DNA of 64,000 bases from Rhodobacteraceae bacterium WFHF2C18 (lineage in GTDB: Bacteria; Pseudomonadota; Alphaproteobacteria; Rhodobacterales; Rhodobacteraceae): NCBI GenBank assembly GCA_002166865.1, contig NHTQ01000004.1, forward strand, positions 62,001 through 126,000, written 5' to 3'. Shown piece after piece: positions 24,596-33,571 of this stretch (position 1 is its first letter; every line of letters starts with the position of its first letter). The notes under the pieces were generated by a model. It did no database searches. It was not told the DNA's origin and worked only from the letters and a program-made list of their open reading frames with translations. Both the position numbers and the translations under genes were made by a program.

Positions 24596-25693
24596 ATGGG
24601 ACCGTTTCCACACGACAGGCCGCAATCTCAGATCACCGCAGACAACCCTGCCGGCACCGACGGATTCGAATTCGTGGAATTCGCGCATCCCGATCCGCAG
24701 GCGCTGCGCGAGCTCTTTGCGAAGATGGGCTACGAGAAGGTGGCCCGCCACCGCGAGAAGGATGTCGAGCTGTGGCAGCAGGGCGACATAACCTATGTGG
24801 TCAATGCCGAGCCCGACAGCTTCGCCGCGACGTTCGTTGAGGAGCACGGGCCCTGCGCGCCTTCGATGGCTTGGCGCGTGGCCGATGCGCAGCATGCCTT
24901 CGACCACGCCGTGAGGATGGGCGCGGAGCCCTATGAGGGGGACGACAAGACCGTGGACTGGCCGGCGATCCGCGGTATCGGCGGCTCGCTTATCTATTTC
25001 ACCGACCAGTACCACGACACCTCGCCCTACAACACCGAGTTCGAATGGCTGGCGACCTCGAAACCGGCGGGGGTGGGATTCTACTACCTCGATCACCTGA
25101 CCCACAACGTCTTCAAGGGCAACATGGACAAGTGGTTCCGCTTCTACGGGGATCTCTTCAATTTTCGCGAGATTCGCTTCTTCGACATCGAGGGGAAACA
25201 CACCGGCCTCTACAGCCGAGCGCTGACCTCGCCCTGCGGGCGCATCCGTATCCCCATCAACGAGGACAGGGGCGAAACCGGGCAGATCGTTTCCTACCTG
25301 AAGAAATACAATGGCGAGGGAATCCAGCACATCGCCGTGGGCACGGAAGGGATCTACGATTCCACCGATGCAATCGCGGAGCGCGGCATCCGCTTCATGC
25401 CGGCGCCGCCGGAGGCCTATTACGAAATGAGCACGACCCGCGTGCAGGGCCACCAAGAGCCGCTGGACCGGATGAAGAAGCACGGCATTCTGATCGACGG
25501 TGAGGGTGTCGTGGACGGCGGCGAGACGAAGATCCTTTTGCAGATCTTTTCCAAAACCGTGATCGGCCCGATCTTCTTCGAATTCATCCAACGCAAGGGG
25601 GACGACGGATTCGGCGAGGGCAACTTCAAGGCGCTTTTCGAGTCGATCGAGCGCGAACAGATCGAGGCGGGCGAGATCGCGGCGGGCGAGTGA
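24596..25693 (+). CDS. hppD: 4-hydroxyphenylpyruvate dioxygenase
   Basis: Fe(II) dioxygenase turning 4-hydroxyphenylpyruvate into homogentisate in tyrosine breakdown. 365 residues, normal for bacterial HPPD. Two vicinal-oxygen-chelate domains; iron ligands fit YLDHLTHNVF, GIQHIAVGT and the glutamate in GPIFFEFIQRKG. The C-terminal GFGEGNFKALFESIEREQ is a family hallmark. AGGAGG precedes the ATG. Homogentisate dioxygenase and a true fumarylacetoacetase are not next to it. Confidence 0.97.
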   Translation: MGPFPHDRPQSQITADNPAGTDGFEFVEFAHPDPQALRELFAKMGYEKVARHREKDVELWQQGDITYVVNAEPDSFAATFVEEHGPCAPSMAWRVADAQHAFDHAVRMGAEPYEGDDKTVDWPAIRGIGGSLIYFTDQYHDTSPYNTEFEWLATSKPAGVGFYYLDHLTHNVFKGNMDKWFRFYGDLFNFREIRFFDIEGKHTGLYSRALTSPCGRIRIPINEDRGETGQIVSYLKKYNGEGIQHIAVGTEGIYDSTDAIAERGIRFMPAPPEAYYEMSTTRVQGHQEPLDRMKKHGILIDGEGVVDGGETKILLQIFSKTVIGPIFFEFIQRKGDDGFGEGNFKALFESIEREQIEAGEIAAGE

Positions 25694-25793
25694 TGCGCCG
25701 CGGCGCGTTGCGTGCCCGCCCGCGACCAATGGCGCGGAGGGCCGTCCCGGTGGGGGCGCCCTTTGCGGCCTGGCAGGTTTGCACGAGCGGTTG

Positions 25794-28274
25794 TCAGCCC
25801 CGCGGCATCCGCAGGGTGACGCTGCGGCCGCGCTTCTGGAGGCGCAGCTCGTCGTCGCCGATGGCGGCGACGCGGCCCCCGTCCAGGCGGTCGCCGACTT
25901 TCACCTTCTTGTAGCGCCCGTTGGCCAGCCGCACCAGCGCGCGGCGGCTGTCGGGCTTGCCGTAGACGCCGATCAGGTTGACGCGGCGCATGCGCAGGGC
26001 GTTGCGGTCGGTCGCCGCCTTGGCGACGGTGGTGCCCGAGGGCGCGTCGGGCACCACCCGTTGCGAACTGCTGACCGGTTCGCTGGCGCGCGCTGCGCGG
26101 GCCTCTTTCACGACGCGGGCGAAGTTGCCCGGCCGCTTGGACGGGGCGAGCGAGGCCTCGACCGCCTGTGGCGTGGGATCGACAAAGAAGCCCTCTCCGG
26201 TTTCCGCGGCCTCGGCCACGGCAGCCTCGACCGCGTCGGAATCGGTGCGGGCCAGTTGCTGCGCGCTCTGGGGCCGCAGCCTGGGGCGCAGGCTGGCCAG
26301 CTCGGTCCGGGTGCGCCCGCCGAGGGCGCCGCGCTCGTTCTGTTCGATCAGGTCCTGTGGCCGCGGCCGCGGGCGGACCTGCGACATGCGCTCGCGCTCG
26401 GCGGGGGTGATGCCCTCGGGCTCCAGCCGCTCGGGCACGGCGGGGGCCACGGCCGGCGGCAGGCCCGCGTAGACGCGGACGCCGTCGGGATTGAGCGCGC
26501 CCTCCTCGGTCGCCACGACCAGTCCGCGTTCGTCCACCCGGAACCGCGTACCGGCCGGGGCGGGCGGCGCCGGCGTGGGCGGGCGCAGGTCGGTGCGGGC
26601 GGCCCCGGGATCGGGCAGGGCGACGGCATCCTGGGCGACGACCTGCCGGTCGATGGAGGTCTGGTAGAAATCCTCAAGCCCTTCAAGGCCGGGCGGGCGC
26701 GGGGCATCGGGGGCCAATTGCCAGATCCCCGTGGCGGCATAGCGCGCGCGGGCCTCGTCGGGGGACAGGTCCGCCGGATCCGGCTGCGGCAGGGCGCGCT
26801 GGCCCGTCGGCTCGCGCGCGTCGCCGGCATCGGCGGGGGCGGTCTCCTGTGGCAGGGCGGCGACCACCACGTCGTCCTCGGCCCCCTCGTCCGGGGCTGC
26901 GGGGGCGGCGGGGGCGCTTGTCTCGGGCCGGGGGGCGGGATCCTCGGCCAGCCCGGCGGGCTGTTCCGCCTCGGGCGGCGCGGAGACGGTGGCCGTTTCG
27001 GCCGCCGTGGCGCTGTCTTGCGGGGCGGGCGCCTCGGCCACCGGCGCGGGATCGCGGAACAACCGCGCCAGCGCGTTGTCGTCGAGGAAGATCGCGGCCC
27101 AGGCGCCGATTCCCACCAGCAAGAGCAGCACGATCGCGGTCAGCACGAGGCCAACCCGGCGGCCCCCGGCGGGCGCGGGCCTGGCCGGTTCGCGGGCGCC
27201 GAAGATCGTCAGGCGCTGCGCCTCGGACTGGACCTCTTGCTGGTCGGCGGGCGGGGCGCTTGCCGTGGGGGCGCTGCGCCGGCTGGTGAAGGCGCCGCCC
27301 GCGGCCGGTTTGTCGGCGGCATCGGCGTGCAGCGAGGCCACGAGCGCGGCGGCCTGCGCCTGTTCGGTGGCCGCGGCTGTGTCCTCCGCCTCCTGCTCGG
27401 CGGCGGCATGCGGTGGCGGCGTGAAGCGCGCCGCCCCGGGCAGGGGCGGGGCATCCGCGGGCCCGGCATCGCCGCGCTGCGCCCGGATGGAGGTGAAGGC
27501 GGGCGCGGGGGGCGCGCCGGGCGCCGGGGCGTCCTCCGCCTCGGTGGGCGGGGCGTCGCGCGTGGGGGGCTGCTCCTCTGCGTCGGTGTCCGGCCGGGGC
27601 GGCGCGCGGTCGGTGACCGCGCCCTCGGCCGCGGGCGTTGCCTCGGCGGGCGTGTCGGCCTCGGGCGTCTCGGGCGGCGCGGAAACCGGCGCCTCCGTCG
27701 GGGCCGGGGCGGGATCGGGCAGGCGCTCGGCCCCGATGACACGGATGGGGGAGGTGTCGCGCTCGATGCTTTCGCCTTCGGTCAGGGTGGCGGCGGCATG
27801 CGCGGTCTGGCCGAAGAAGGGCTCGCCCACGAAATTGCCGTTCTCGGGGATCGCCACGAAGATCAGCGGGTTGAAGTCGTGTTCCAGCGCGAAGCTCTCG
27901 GCCTCGTCCAGGGTTTCCTGCGCCACGGCGGCGACATGGACCTGGCCCGCGCCGACCGAGTAGTCATAGGCCAGTTCCGAGACGGCGTAGGGCGTGGCCC
28001 CTTCGAGCGCGGCGCGCACCATCCGGGCCAGTTCGTCGCCCGTGGCGCCGCCGGCCTCGAACGAGAAATACTTGATCTGGTCGTTGGGAATGACGACCTT
28101 GCTGCGCAGGCCGGAGGGGTCGAGCGCCAGGGCCTTTTCGCGCAGCGCGGCCAGATCGCCGGGCAGGTCGGGCACGTCCAGCGCGACCTCGCCGACGAGA
28201 TGCCAGCCCGGGAAGGACCTGTGCAACAGGCCGATTCCTTCCTGGGACAGGGTCAAGGCGAAATTGGGTTTCAT
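25794..28274 (-). CDS. large single-pass membrane protein with PilP/GspC-like C-terminal domain
   Basis: An 826-residue protein. The N-terminal part (about 1-200) looks like a folded cytoplasmic domain (MKPNFALTLSQEGIGLLHRS; SKVVIPNDQIKYFSF). A long Pro/Ala/Glu-rich linker follows, then one membrane helix near 370-395 (RVGLVLTAIVLLLLVGIGAW), a second Pro-rich periplasmic stretch, and a compact C-terminal domain (about 765-826) with VNLIGVYGKPDSRRALVRL and KVGDRLDGGRVAAIG. That last domain resembles the homology region of PilP/GspC. Function unknown; the gene stands alone. The start at 28274 follows the conserved N-terminus. Confidence 0.8.
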   Translation of the reverse strand: MKPNFALTLSQEGIGLLHRSFPGWHLVGEVALDVPDLPGDLAALREKALALDPSGLRSKVVIPNDQIKYFSFEAGGATGDELARMVRAALEGATPYAVSELAYDYSVGAGQVHVAAVAQETLDEAESFALEHDFNPLIFVAIPENGNFVGEPFFGQTAHAAATLTEGESIERDTSPIRVIGAERLPDPAPAPTEAPVSAPPETPEADTPAEATPAAEGAVTDRAPPRPDTDAEEQPPTRDAPPTEAEDAPAPGAPPAPAFTSIRAQRGDAGPADAPPLPGAARFTPPPHAAAEQEAEDTAAATEQAQAAALVASLHADAADKPAAGGAFTSRRSAPTASAPPADQQEVQSEAQRLTIFGAREPARPAPAGGRRVGLVLTAIVLLLLVGIGAWAAIFLDDNALARLFRDPAPVAEAPAPQDSATAAETATVSAPPEAEQPAGLAEDPAPRPETSAPAAPAAPDEGAEDDVVVAALPQETAPADAGDAREPTGQRALPQPDPADLSPDEARARYAATGIWQLAPDAPRPPGLEGLEDFYQTSIDRQVVAQDAVALPDPGAARTDLRPPTPAPPAPAGTRFRVDERGLVVATEEGALNPDGVRVYAGLPPAVAPAVPERLEPEGITPAERERMSQVRPRPRPQDLIEQNERGALGGRTRTELASLRPRLRPQSAQQLARTDSDAVEAAVAEAAETGEGFFVDPTPQAVEASLAPSKRPGNFARVVKEARAARASEPVSSSQRVVPDAPSGTTVAKAATDRNALRMRRVNLIGVYGKPDSRRALVRLANGRYKKVKVGDRLDGGRVAAIGDDELRLQKRGRSVTLRMPRG

Positions 28275-28395
28275 CGTCGCCGCTGTAACACCGGGTCGGT
28301 CATGGCGTAAGTCCGTGGCCATTTCGCATGATTTTACAGCAGCTTCCCGCCGAGGAAAAGGGCGCGTCCCGCCGCAGGGGCGGGGCGCGGCGGGG

Positions 28396-29676
28396 TCAGC
28401 CCGCGGCCTTGGCTAGCCCCTGCTCGAGATCGGCGATGATGTCGTCGGCGTCCTCGATGCCGATGGAGATGCGCACGACGTTGGGATCGGCGCCGGCGGC
28501 CGTCTGCTGCTCGGGGGTGAGCTGGCGGTGGGTGGTCGAGGCCGAGTGGATGATCAGCGAGCGCGTGTCACCGAGATTGGCGACATGGCTGAACAGCTCC
28601 AGGCTGTCGACGAGCTTCACGCAGGCGTCGTAGCCGCCCTTGAGTGCCACGGTGAACAACCCGCCCGCGCCCTTGGGGCATATCTTGGCCACCCGGTCGT
28701 TATAGGGCGAGGACGGCAGCCCGGCATAGGTGACGTGATCCACCGCCGCGTGGCCCTCCAGCCAGCCGGCCACCTTTTCCGCGTTCTCGCAGTGGCGCTG
28801 CATCCGCAGGGACAGCGTTTCGATCCCCATGAGCGTGTAATGCGCGGCCTGGGGGTTCAGCGTCATGCCCAGGTCGCGCAGCCCCACGGCGATACCGTGG
28901 AAGGTGAAGGCCAGCGGGCCGAAGGTCTCGTGGAACTTCAGGCCGTGATAGGCGGGCTCGGGCTCCGCCAGCGAGGGGAACTTGCCGCTGGCCGACCAGT
29001 CGAACTTGCCCGAATCCACGACGACGCCGCCGGTGACGGTGCCGTTGCCGGTGAGGAACTTGGTCATGGAGTGCACCACCAGCGTCGCGCCGTGCTCGAT
29101 CGGGCGGCAGAGGTAGGGGGTGGCCGAGGTGTTGTCGACGATGAGCGGCAGGCCGGCGGCGTCGGCGAGCTTCGCCACCGCGTCGAGATCGGCGATATGC
29201 CCGCCGGGGTTGGCGATCGATTCGCAGAAGATGGCGCGGGTGTTGTCGTCGATGGCGCCCTTGATGGCGTCGGCATCGTCGATGTCGACGAACTTGGCCT
29301 CCCAGCCAAAGCGCTTGATCGTCTGGCTGAACTGGGTGACCGAGCCCCCGTAGAGCCGGGTGGAGACGACCACGTTGCAGCCCGGGCCCATCAGCGGGAA
29401 GAGCGCCATGATCTGCGCCGCGTGCCCCGAGGAGCAGCAGACCGCGCCCGCGCCGCCCTCAAGCGTGGCCATGCGTTCCTGCAGGACCGCCACGGTGGGG
29501 TTCGTCAGCCGGGAATAGATGTAGCCCACTTCCTGAAGGTTGAAGAGCGCCGCGGCATGTTCGGCGTCCCGGAAGACGTAGCTGGTCGTCTGGTAGATGG
29601 GCGTCTGGCGGGCGCCGGTGGCCGGATCGGGGCGGGCGCCGGCGTGGATCTGCAGGGTGTCGAAGCCGTAGGCCAT
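28396..29676 (-). CDS. metY: O-acetylhomoserine aminocarboxypropyltransferase
   Basis: PLP enzyme making homocysteine (or cysteine) directly from O-acetylhomoserine and sulfide. 426 residues. The Schiff-base lysine is in HSMTKFLTGNG; YSRLTNPTVAVLQERMA and SSGHAAQIMALF are typical of the Cys/Met metabolism family, and VNLGDTRSL-type text appears as VANLGDTRSLIIHSAS near the C-terminus. I saw no recognisable SAM riboswitch in the leader. Confidence 0.95.
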   Translation of the reverse strand: MAYGFDTLQIHAGARPDPATGARQTPIYQTTSYVFRDAEHAAALFNLQEVGYIYSRLTNPTVAVLQERMATLEGGAGAVCCSSGHAAQIMALFPLMGPGCNVVVSTRLYGGSVTQFSQTIKRFGWEAKFVDIDDADAIKGAIDDNTRAIFCESIANPGGHIADLDAVAKLADAAGLPLIVDNTSATPYLCRPIEHGATLVVHSMTKFLTGNGTVTGGVVVDSGKFDWSASGKFPSLAEPEPAYHGLKFHETFGPLAFTFHGIAVGLRDLGMTLNPQAAHYTLMGIETLSLRMQRHCENAEKVAGWLEGHAAVDHVTYAGLPSSPYNDRVAKICPKGAGGLFTVALKGGYDACVKLVDSLELFSHVANLGDTRSLIIHSASTTHRQLTPEQQTAAGADPNVVRISIGIEDADDIIADLEQGLAKAAG

Positions 29677-29857
29677 CTTGGTCCTCCCGTTATAGGTATC
29701 TTTCGAGAGGTGTATGGCATTGCCTGCGCGGGAACAACTGCGATCCGGCCCGGCCCGGCACCGGCTGCGACGGGGCCTGCATCGCGCGGTCGGGCCTCTG
29801 CCCGCGGTCGAAGATCGGCAATCCCGCCGGGGCCGGCCCCCGTACGCGGCGCGGGCC

Positions 29858-30862
29858 CTAGCGTATCCAGAAACCGTGGCGTTTGATCTTGTTGCGGATC
29901 GCCTGCTCCTTGACGGGAAGGGCGTCGCGGTCGAAGAGCGCGCGCACCTTCCGGCCGCGGCCGTGGTAGATCATGTACTTCATGGCGTCGTGGGCCTTGA
30001 GCGCCTTCTTGATCCAGTTGGGCGCGGTCACCTCTTCCAGGACCTCGACCACGCGGTCGGATTCGCGCGCGTAGAGCAACGGCAGAAGCCGGTAGTGGCA
30101 GGTCACCTCGCCGTCCAGCAGGCCGGGCGGCAGGGTGTCCTTGCCGCCGCCCAAGGAATGGATCACCAGCGGCAGCGCCACCTGGTCGAGCCAGGGGTCG
30201 AGGGACTGGCAGACCAGTTCGGGCGGGGGGTCGTCGCGGATGGCCACCGCGTAGTCGCGGAAGCGCTGCCCGAACACGCGCGGGCAGCGGTAGAAGAAGA
30301 AGCCCGCGTTGAAATAGAGGTAGCGGCGCCAGAACTCGTCGGGGTAGGCGGGGTCCAGCGACGTGGCGAAATCCAGCCCGAACTTGTCGTAGAGCGATTT
30401 CCAGGTCTCGGTATAGCCCGGCCCGTAGAGTTCGATCCGGGGCCAGGTGCCCTCGCGCCGCAGCGAGGCGGTGGGCCGGTCGAAATCGAAGGGCACCCGG
30501 GCGAGATCGTCCAGCACGAGGGTATCGCTGTCGAAGAAAACGAAGGGTTCGTCCGCGGGCAGGGCCAGCAGCGCCTCGATCTTGTTGCCGTAGGGGTAGC
30601 TCTGGCCGAAGTGGCGCGACTCGAAGGGCAGGATCTCGGCCCCGAGGCGGTCGAGGGCGGCGCGTGTCTCTTGCCCGCGGATGCGCGGATCGTCCTGCCA
30701 CAGCGGGCCGGGCTGCGGTTCGGCCACGAAGAGGCGGCCGGTGAAACCGGGGCTCTGCGCGCACAGCGAGGCGGCGAAGAGCAGCGCCTCGTATTGCAGG
30801 CGCCCGCCCTGGCCGACGATCACGATGTTGAAATGCTGGTCCTGCGGCGATGTCGCGGCCAT
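29858..30862 (-). CDS. glycosyltransferase-like protein (GT-A fold suspected)
   Basis: A 334-residue cytoplasmic protein. It opens FNIVIVGQGGRLQYEALLFA and carries FVFFDSDTLVLDDL, a DxD motif in the setting seen in nucleotide-sugar transferases, followed by YFNAGFFFYRC, which resembles the acceptor region of GT8-like enzymes. No signal peptide. The substrate and product are unknown. It is isolated between metY and tRNA-Tyr. Assignment rests on the DxD context only. Confidence 0.65.
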   Translation of the reverse strand: MAATSPQDQHFNIVIVGQGGRLQYEALLFAASLCAQSPGFTGRLFVAEPQPGPLWQDDPRIRGQETRAALDRLGAEILPFESRHFGQSYPYGNKIEALLALPADEPFVFFDSDTLVLDDLARVPFDFDRPTASLRREGTWPRIELYGPGYTETWKSLYDKFGLDFATSLDPAYPDEFWRRYLYFNAGFFFYRCPRVFGQRFRDYAVAIRDDPPPELVCQSLDPWLDQVALPLVIHSLGGGKDTLPPGLLDGEVTCHYRLLPLLYARESDRVVEVLEEVTAPNWIKKALKAHDAMKYMIYHGRGRKVRALFDRDALPVKEQAIRNKIKRHGFWIR

Positions 30863-31001
30863 ACTGTCGCCATCCTGCCCCTGTCGTCCACCGGGCGCAG
30901 TATAGGGAGGTTGGCGCCGGCGCAGAAGGGGCAGATTGGCCCGATTGCAGGGCGCGCGCGATGATGGCGGGGACGCTGGTGATCGCCTTGGCGGGGGAGA
31001 A

Positions 31002-31085
31002 TGGTGGGCGACCTAGGAATCGAACCTAGCATGGGTCTCCCCGGCGGAGTTACAGTCCGCTGCCGCACCTTGCAGCTCGTCGCCC
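31002..31085 (-). tRNA. tRNA-Tyr (GTA)
   Basis: An 84-base type II tRNA on the minus strand with anticodon GTA in GGACTGTAACTCC, a long variable arm, T loop GGTTCGATTCC and encoded CCA (complement of 31002-31004). The acceptor stem is GGGCGAC with GTCGCCC. Confidence 0.96.
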
Positions 31086-31218
31086 GACGGCCGGCCTCTG
31101 CCGGCCGGCGTAGAGGGCGAATTAATGGCGCGCGGGCCAAGCGTCAACCCGAAAATGCCTTGCACGGGGATGCGCGGGCGCGCATTGTCGCGCGCTCACG
31201 GCAAGAGGGTGACCAAGG

Positions 31219-32004
31219 ATGAAGAAGCCCCGCTGGGTGATCCAGAAGGAACAGGCCAGGAAGGCGGCCGAGGCGGAAACGGTGTGGCTGTTCGGGCTGC
31301 ACGCGGTGCGCGACGCGCTGCGCAATCCCCGGCGCGAGAAGCTCCGGCTGATCCTGACCAAGAACGCCGCCGACCGGCTGTCGCCCGAGGTTGCCGCGGC
31401 GGCGGTCGTGCCCGAGATCGCGGATGCGCGCAAGTTTCCCGCGCCGCTGGATCCGCAGTCCGTGCATCAGGGCGCGGCGCTGGAAGTCAGGCCGCTGGAC
31501 TGGGGCCCGCTGGAGGAGGTCTGCGCCGGCGCGGGGGCGGGGGCCGGCCCGCCGCGGGCGGTGCTGCTGGACCGTGTGACCGATCCGCACAACGTGGGGG
31601 CCATCCTGCGCTCGGCCGAGGTTTTCGGCGCCTGCGCGGTGGTGGCGCCGCGCCGCCATTCCGCCCCCGAGACGGGGGCCCTGGCGAAGGCCGCCAGCGG
31701 CGCGCTGGAACGCCAGCCCTACCTGCGGGTGGGCAACCTGGCCGAGGCGATCGGCACCTTGCAGGGCGTGGGCTATGCGGTGCTGGGTCTTGACGGCGCG
31801 GCGGAGACGACGATCGGCCAGGCCTTCGCCGACCGGCCCGGGCGCGCGGTCGCGCTGGTGCTGGGGGCCGAGGGGCCGGGCCTGCGCCCGCGCACGCGGC
31901 AGGCCTGCGACGGCCTGGTCAGGATCCCGGCGGCGGGGGATTTCGGTTCGCTCAACGTCTCCAACGCGGCGGCCGTGGCCCTATATGCATCCCAGGGTAA
32001 CTGA
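31219..32004 (+). CDS. rlmB: 23S rRNA (guanosine-2'-O-)-methyltransferase RlmB
   Basis: SpoU/TrmH-class methyltransferase that modifies G2251 of 23S rRNA. 261 residues: N-terminal substrate-binding domain (ETVWLFGLHAVRDALRN), then the SPOUT knot with motif 1 LDRVTDPHNVGAILRSAEVFG, given here in halves as LDRVTDPHNVGA and ILRSAEVFGA, motif 2 ALVLGAEGPGLRP and motif 3 RIPAAGDFGSLNVSNAAAVAL. The ATG has AGAGGGTGA upstream. tRNA-Tyr is divergent just upstream. Confidence 0.94.
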   Translation: MKKPRWVIQKEQARKAAEAETVWLFGLHAVRDALRNPRREKLRLILTKNAADRLSPEVAAAAVVPEIADARKFPAPLDPQSVHQGAALEVRPLDWGPLEEVCAGAGAGAGPPRAVLLDRVTDPHNVGAILRSAEVFGACAVVAPRRHSAPETGALAKAASGALERQPYLRVGNLAEAIGTLQGVGYAVLGLDGAAETTIGQAFADRPGRAVALVLGAEGPGLRPRTRQACDGLVRIPAAGDFGSLNVSNAAAVALYASQGN

Positions 32005-32014
32005 ACGAGGCGAG

Positions 32015-32371
32015 ATGGCCCACAAGATCGTCACATGCTGCTACTGCGGCACGCGCGCCGCGCTGGTGCTGGACCAGGGGCGGCACGAACTGAGCTGTTC
32101 GGCCTGCGGGGCCCCCCTGCACGAGATGAAGGCCCTGCCGCGGAAGAAGGCGGCGGCCGGCGCGCCCGCCCACGCACCGGCCGGCGACAAGCGCCGCAAG
32201 GGCCGCCGCAAGGTCAAGGTGGACTGGGAGGCCGAGCGCGCCCAGGCCCTGCGCGAGATGGGCAAGCCGGTGTCGCCACGGCGCCCGAAACGGCGGGGCA
32301 AGCCGCGCAAATCCCTTGGCCGCAAGCTGTGGGGGGAGTTCGTGGATGCCATCGAGGACATTTTCGACTGA
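32015..32371 (+). CDS. small zinc-ribbon protein with basic tail
   Basis: A 118-residue protein with a C-x2-C (CCYCGT) and C-x2-C (SCSACGAPL) zinc ribbon in the first 40 residues, then a strongly basic segment (KKAAAG; DKRRKGRRKVKVDWEAE) and an acidic end (FVDAIEDIFD). Ten bases after rlmB, so probably cotranscribed. A nucleic-acid or ribosome-associated role is plausible from charge; no family name is certain. Confidence 0.75.
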   Translation: MAHKIVTCCYCGTRAALVLDQGRHELSCSACGAPLHEMKALPRKKAAAGAPAHAPAGDKRRKGRRKVKVDWEAERAQALREMGKPVSPRRPKRRGKPRKSLGRKLWGEFVDAIEDIFD

Positions 32372-32451
32372 GGCGCGTGCGCAACAGTCAAGAAAATGCT
32401 CACACGAATATTACACCCTCTTTTCTTCCCGAAACCGGTACCTATCTAGTG

Positions 32452-32541
32452 TGGTGCAAACGCTGGAATGGAACATCAGCGTTTCACTTCACTGTCCCTC
32501 GTTCCGCGACTGGCGCCCAAGGTTCCCTTGGGCGCTTTTTT
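32452..32541 (+). ncRNA. candidate small RNA with own terminator
   Basis: About 90 bases with the build of a trans-acting sRNA: hairpin AAACGCTG (32458-32465) with CAGCGTTT (32477-32484), a single-stranded middle (CACTTCACTGTCCCTCG), and a strong intrinsic terminator. TATCTA (32443-32448) could be the -10; I see no good -35. It lies alone in a 199-base gap and is followed after 29 bases by the CoA-binding protein gene, so it could instead be a leader attenuator. Confidence 0.55.
32513..32541 (+). terminator. strong intrinsic terminator of the candidate sRNA
   Basis: GCGCCCAAGG (32513-32522) pairs perfectly with CCTTGGGCGC (32526-32535), loop TTC, followed by six T. Confidence 0.9.
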
Positions 32542-32570
32542 CTCGGCCGCCCTGCGGCTATGCTCGCGCC

Positions 32571-33044
32571 ATGAGCGAGACCTATTCAGACGCGCATCTG
32601 CGCGAGATCCTGCAGCGCACCCGCCGCATCGCGGTGGTGGGCGTGTCGATGAACCCGGTGCGGCCCAGCTACTACGTGGCGCGTTACCTTGACCTCAAGG
32701 GTTACGAGGTGGTGCCGGTCAATCCCGGCCACGCGGGCAAGACCCTTTTCGGGGCCGAGGTGCGGGCCAGCCTGAGCGAGGTCGCGGGCGGGGTGGACAT
32801 GGTGGACATCTTCCGCCGGTCCGAGCACGTGCCGCCCGTCGTGGACGAGGCGCTGGCGGCCTTTCCCGATCTGCAGACCGTCTGGATGCAGATCGGCGTG
32901 GAACATCCCCAGGCCGCAGAGACCGCCCGGGCCCGCGGCGTCGACGTGGTGATGAACCGCTGCCCCAAGATCGAGTACCAGCGGCTTTTCGGCGAACTGC
33001 GCATGGGCGGGTTCAACACCGGCGTCATCTCGTCCAAGCTGTAG
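32571..33044 (+). CDS. CoA-binding domain protein (YccU-like)
   Basis: A 157-residue single Rossmann domain of the CoA-binding family. IAVVGVSMNPVRPSYYVARYL is the nucleotide loop (given here at 21 residues minus one: AVVGVSMNPVRPSYYVARYL), then YEVVPVNPGHAGKTLFG and VWMQIGVEHPQAAETARARG. Related to YccU and to the CoA-binding domain of succinyl-CoA synthetase. Function unknown. Starts 29 bases after the sRNA terminator. Confidence 0.88.
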   Translation: MSETYSDAHLREILQRTRRIAVVGVSMNPVRPSYYVARYLDLKGYEVVPVNPGHAGKTLFGAEVRASLSEVAGGVDMVDIFRRSEHVPPVVDEALAAFPDLQTVWMQIGVEHPQAAETARARGVDVVMNRCPKIEYQRLFGELRMGGFNTGVISSKL

Positions 33045-33055
33045 GGGGTGCCGGC

Positions 33056-33424
33056 TCAGCGCACCCGGACGGTGGCCTGGCAATAGACCGTGTCCTCGAA
33101 GGGGCGGTTTTCCCAGGGATGCTTGTACTTGAGGTAGATGATCCCGCGGCTGCGGTTGGCGCAGATCTGCGTCACCGGGTTCCGGCCCGTCGCCGCCGTG
33201 CCGATGCCGTTGCCGGGGATGCTGCCGCAGATCGCGGTGCCGTTGTGGAATGTCTGCCGCAGGTGGGCGATGCGGGTGTTCATGAGAAAGAGCTCTCCCT
33301 GTCCGCCGACCGGTTGATTGTACCCCAGCTCCGAGCCGTCGGTGCAGGTCGCGATCCAGGTCTCCGCATTCGCCACGGTGGCGGCCGCCGCCAGGCCCGC
33401 GGCCGTGATGACTTTCAGCAGCAT
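33056..33424 (-). CDS. exported small protein of unknown function
   Basis: A 122-residue protein with a signal peptide (cut near VANAETW, about residue 20) and four cysteines in the mature part (IATCTDG, TAICGSI, TQICANR, TVYCQAT), likely two disulfides in the periplasm. I recognise no family. The start at 33424 gives a complete signal peptide and follows a GGAGGA ribosome site. Confidence 0.75.
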   Translation of the reverse strand: MLLKVITAAGLAAAATVANAETWIATCTDGSELGYNQPVGGQGELFLMNTRIAHLRQTFHNGTAICGSIPGNGIGTAATGRNPVTQICANRSRGIIYLKYKHPWENRPFEDTVYCQATVRVR

Positions 33425-33571
33425 GTGTCCTCCTCGTCTTTGCCTGCCTTCGCTGTGCGCGCCGCCCATTGGGGCGGTGGCGGCAGCCTGACAGCCCATG
33501 CCGCTTTGCCACAAGCCTTTTCGCAACATGCCGATCGGTGGTGGCCCCCGCCATCCGGCGCCGCCGGCGGT

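Noticed and set aside
25779-28310. An 843-codon open frame on the plus strand
   Set aside because: It is the antisense of the large membrane protein gene; the high GC leaves long stop-free antisense frames. Its sequence is low-complexity Gly/Arg.
29677-29760. Possible SAM-II or SAM/SAH riboswitch in front of metY
   Set aside because: The leader lacks the conserved core of either class; only a short CCCG/CGGG pairing was seen.
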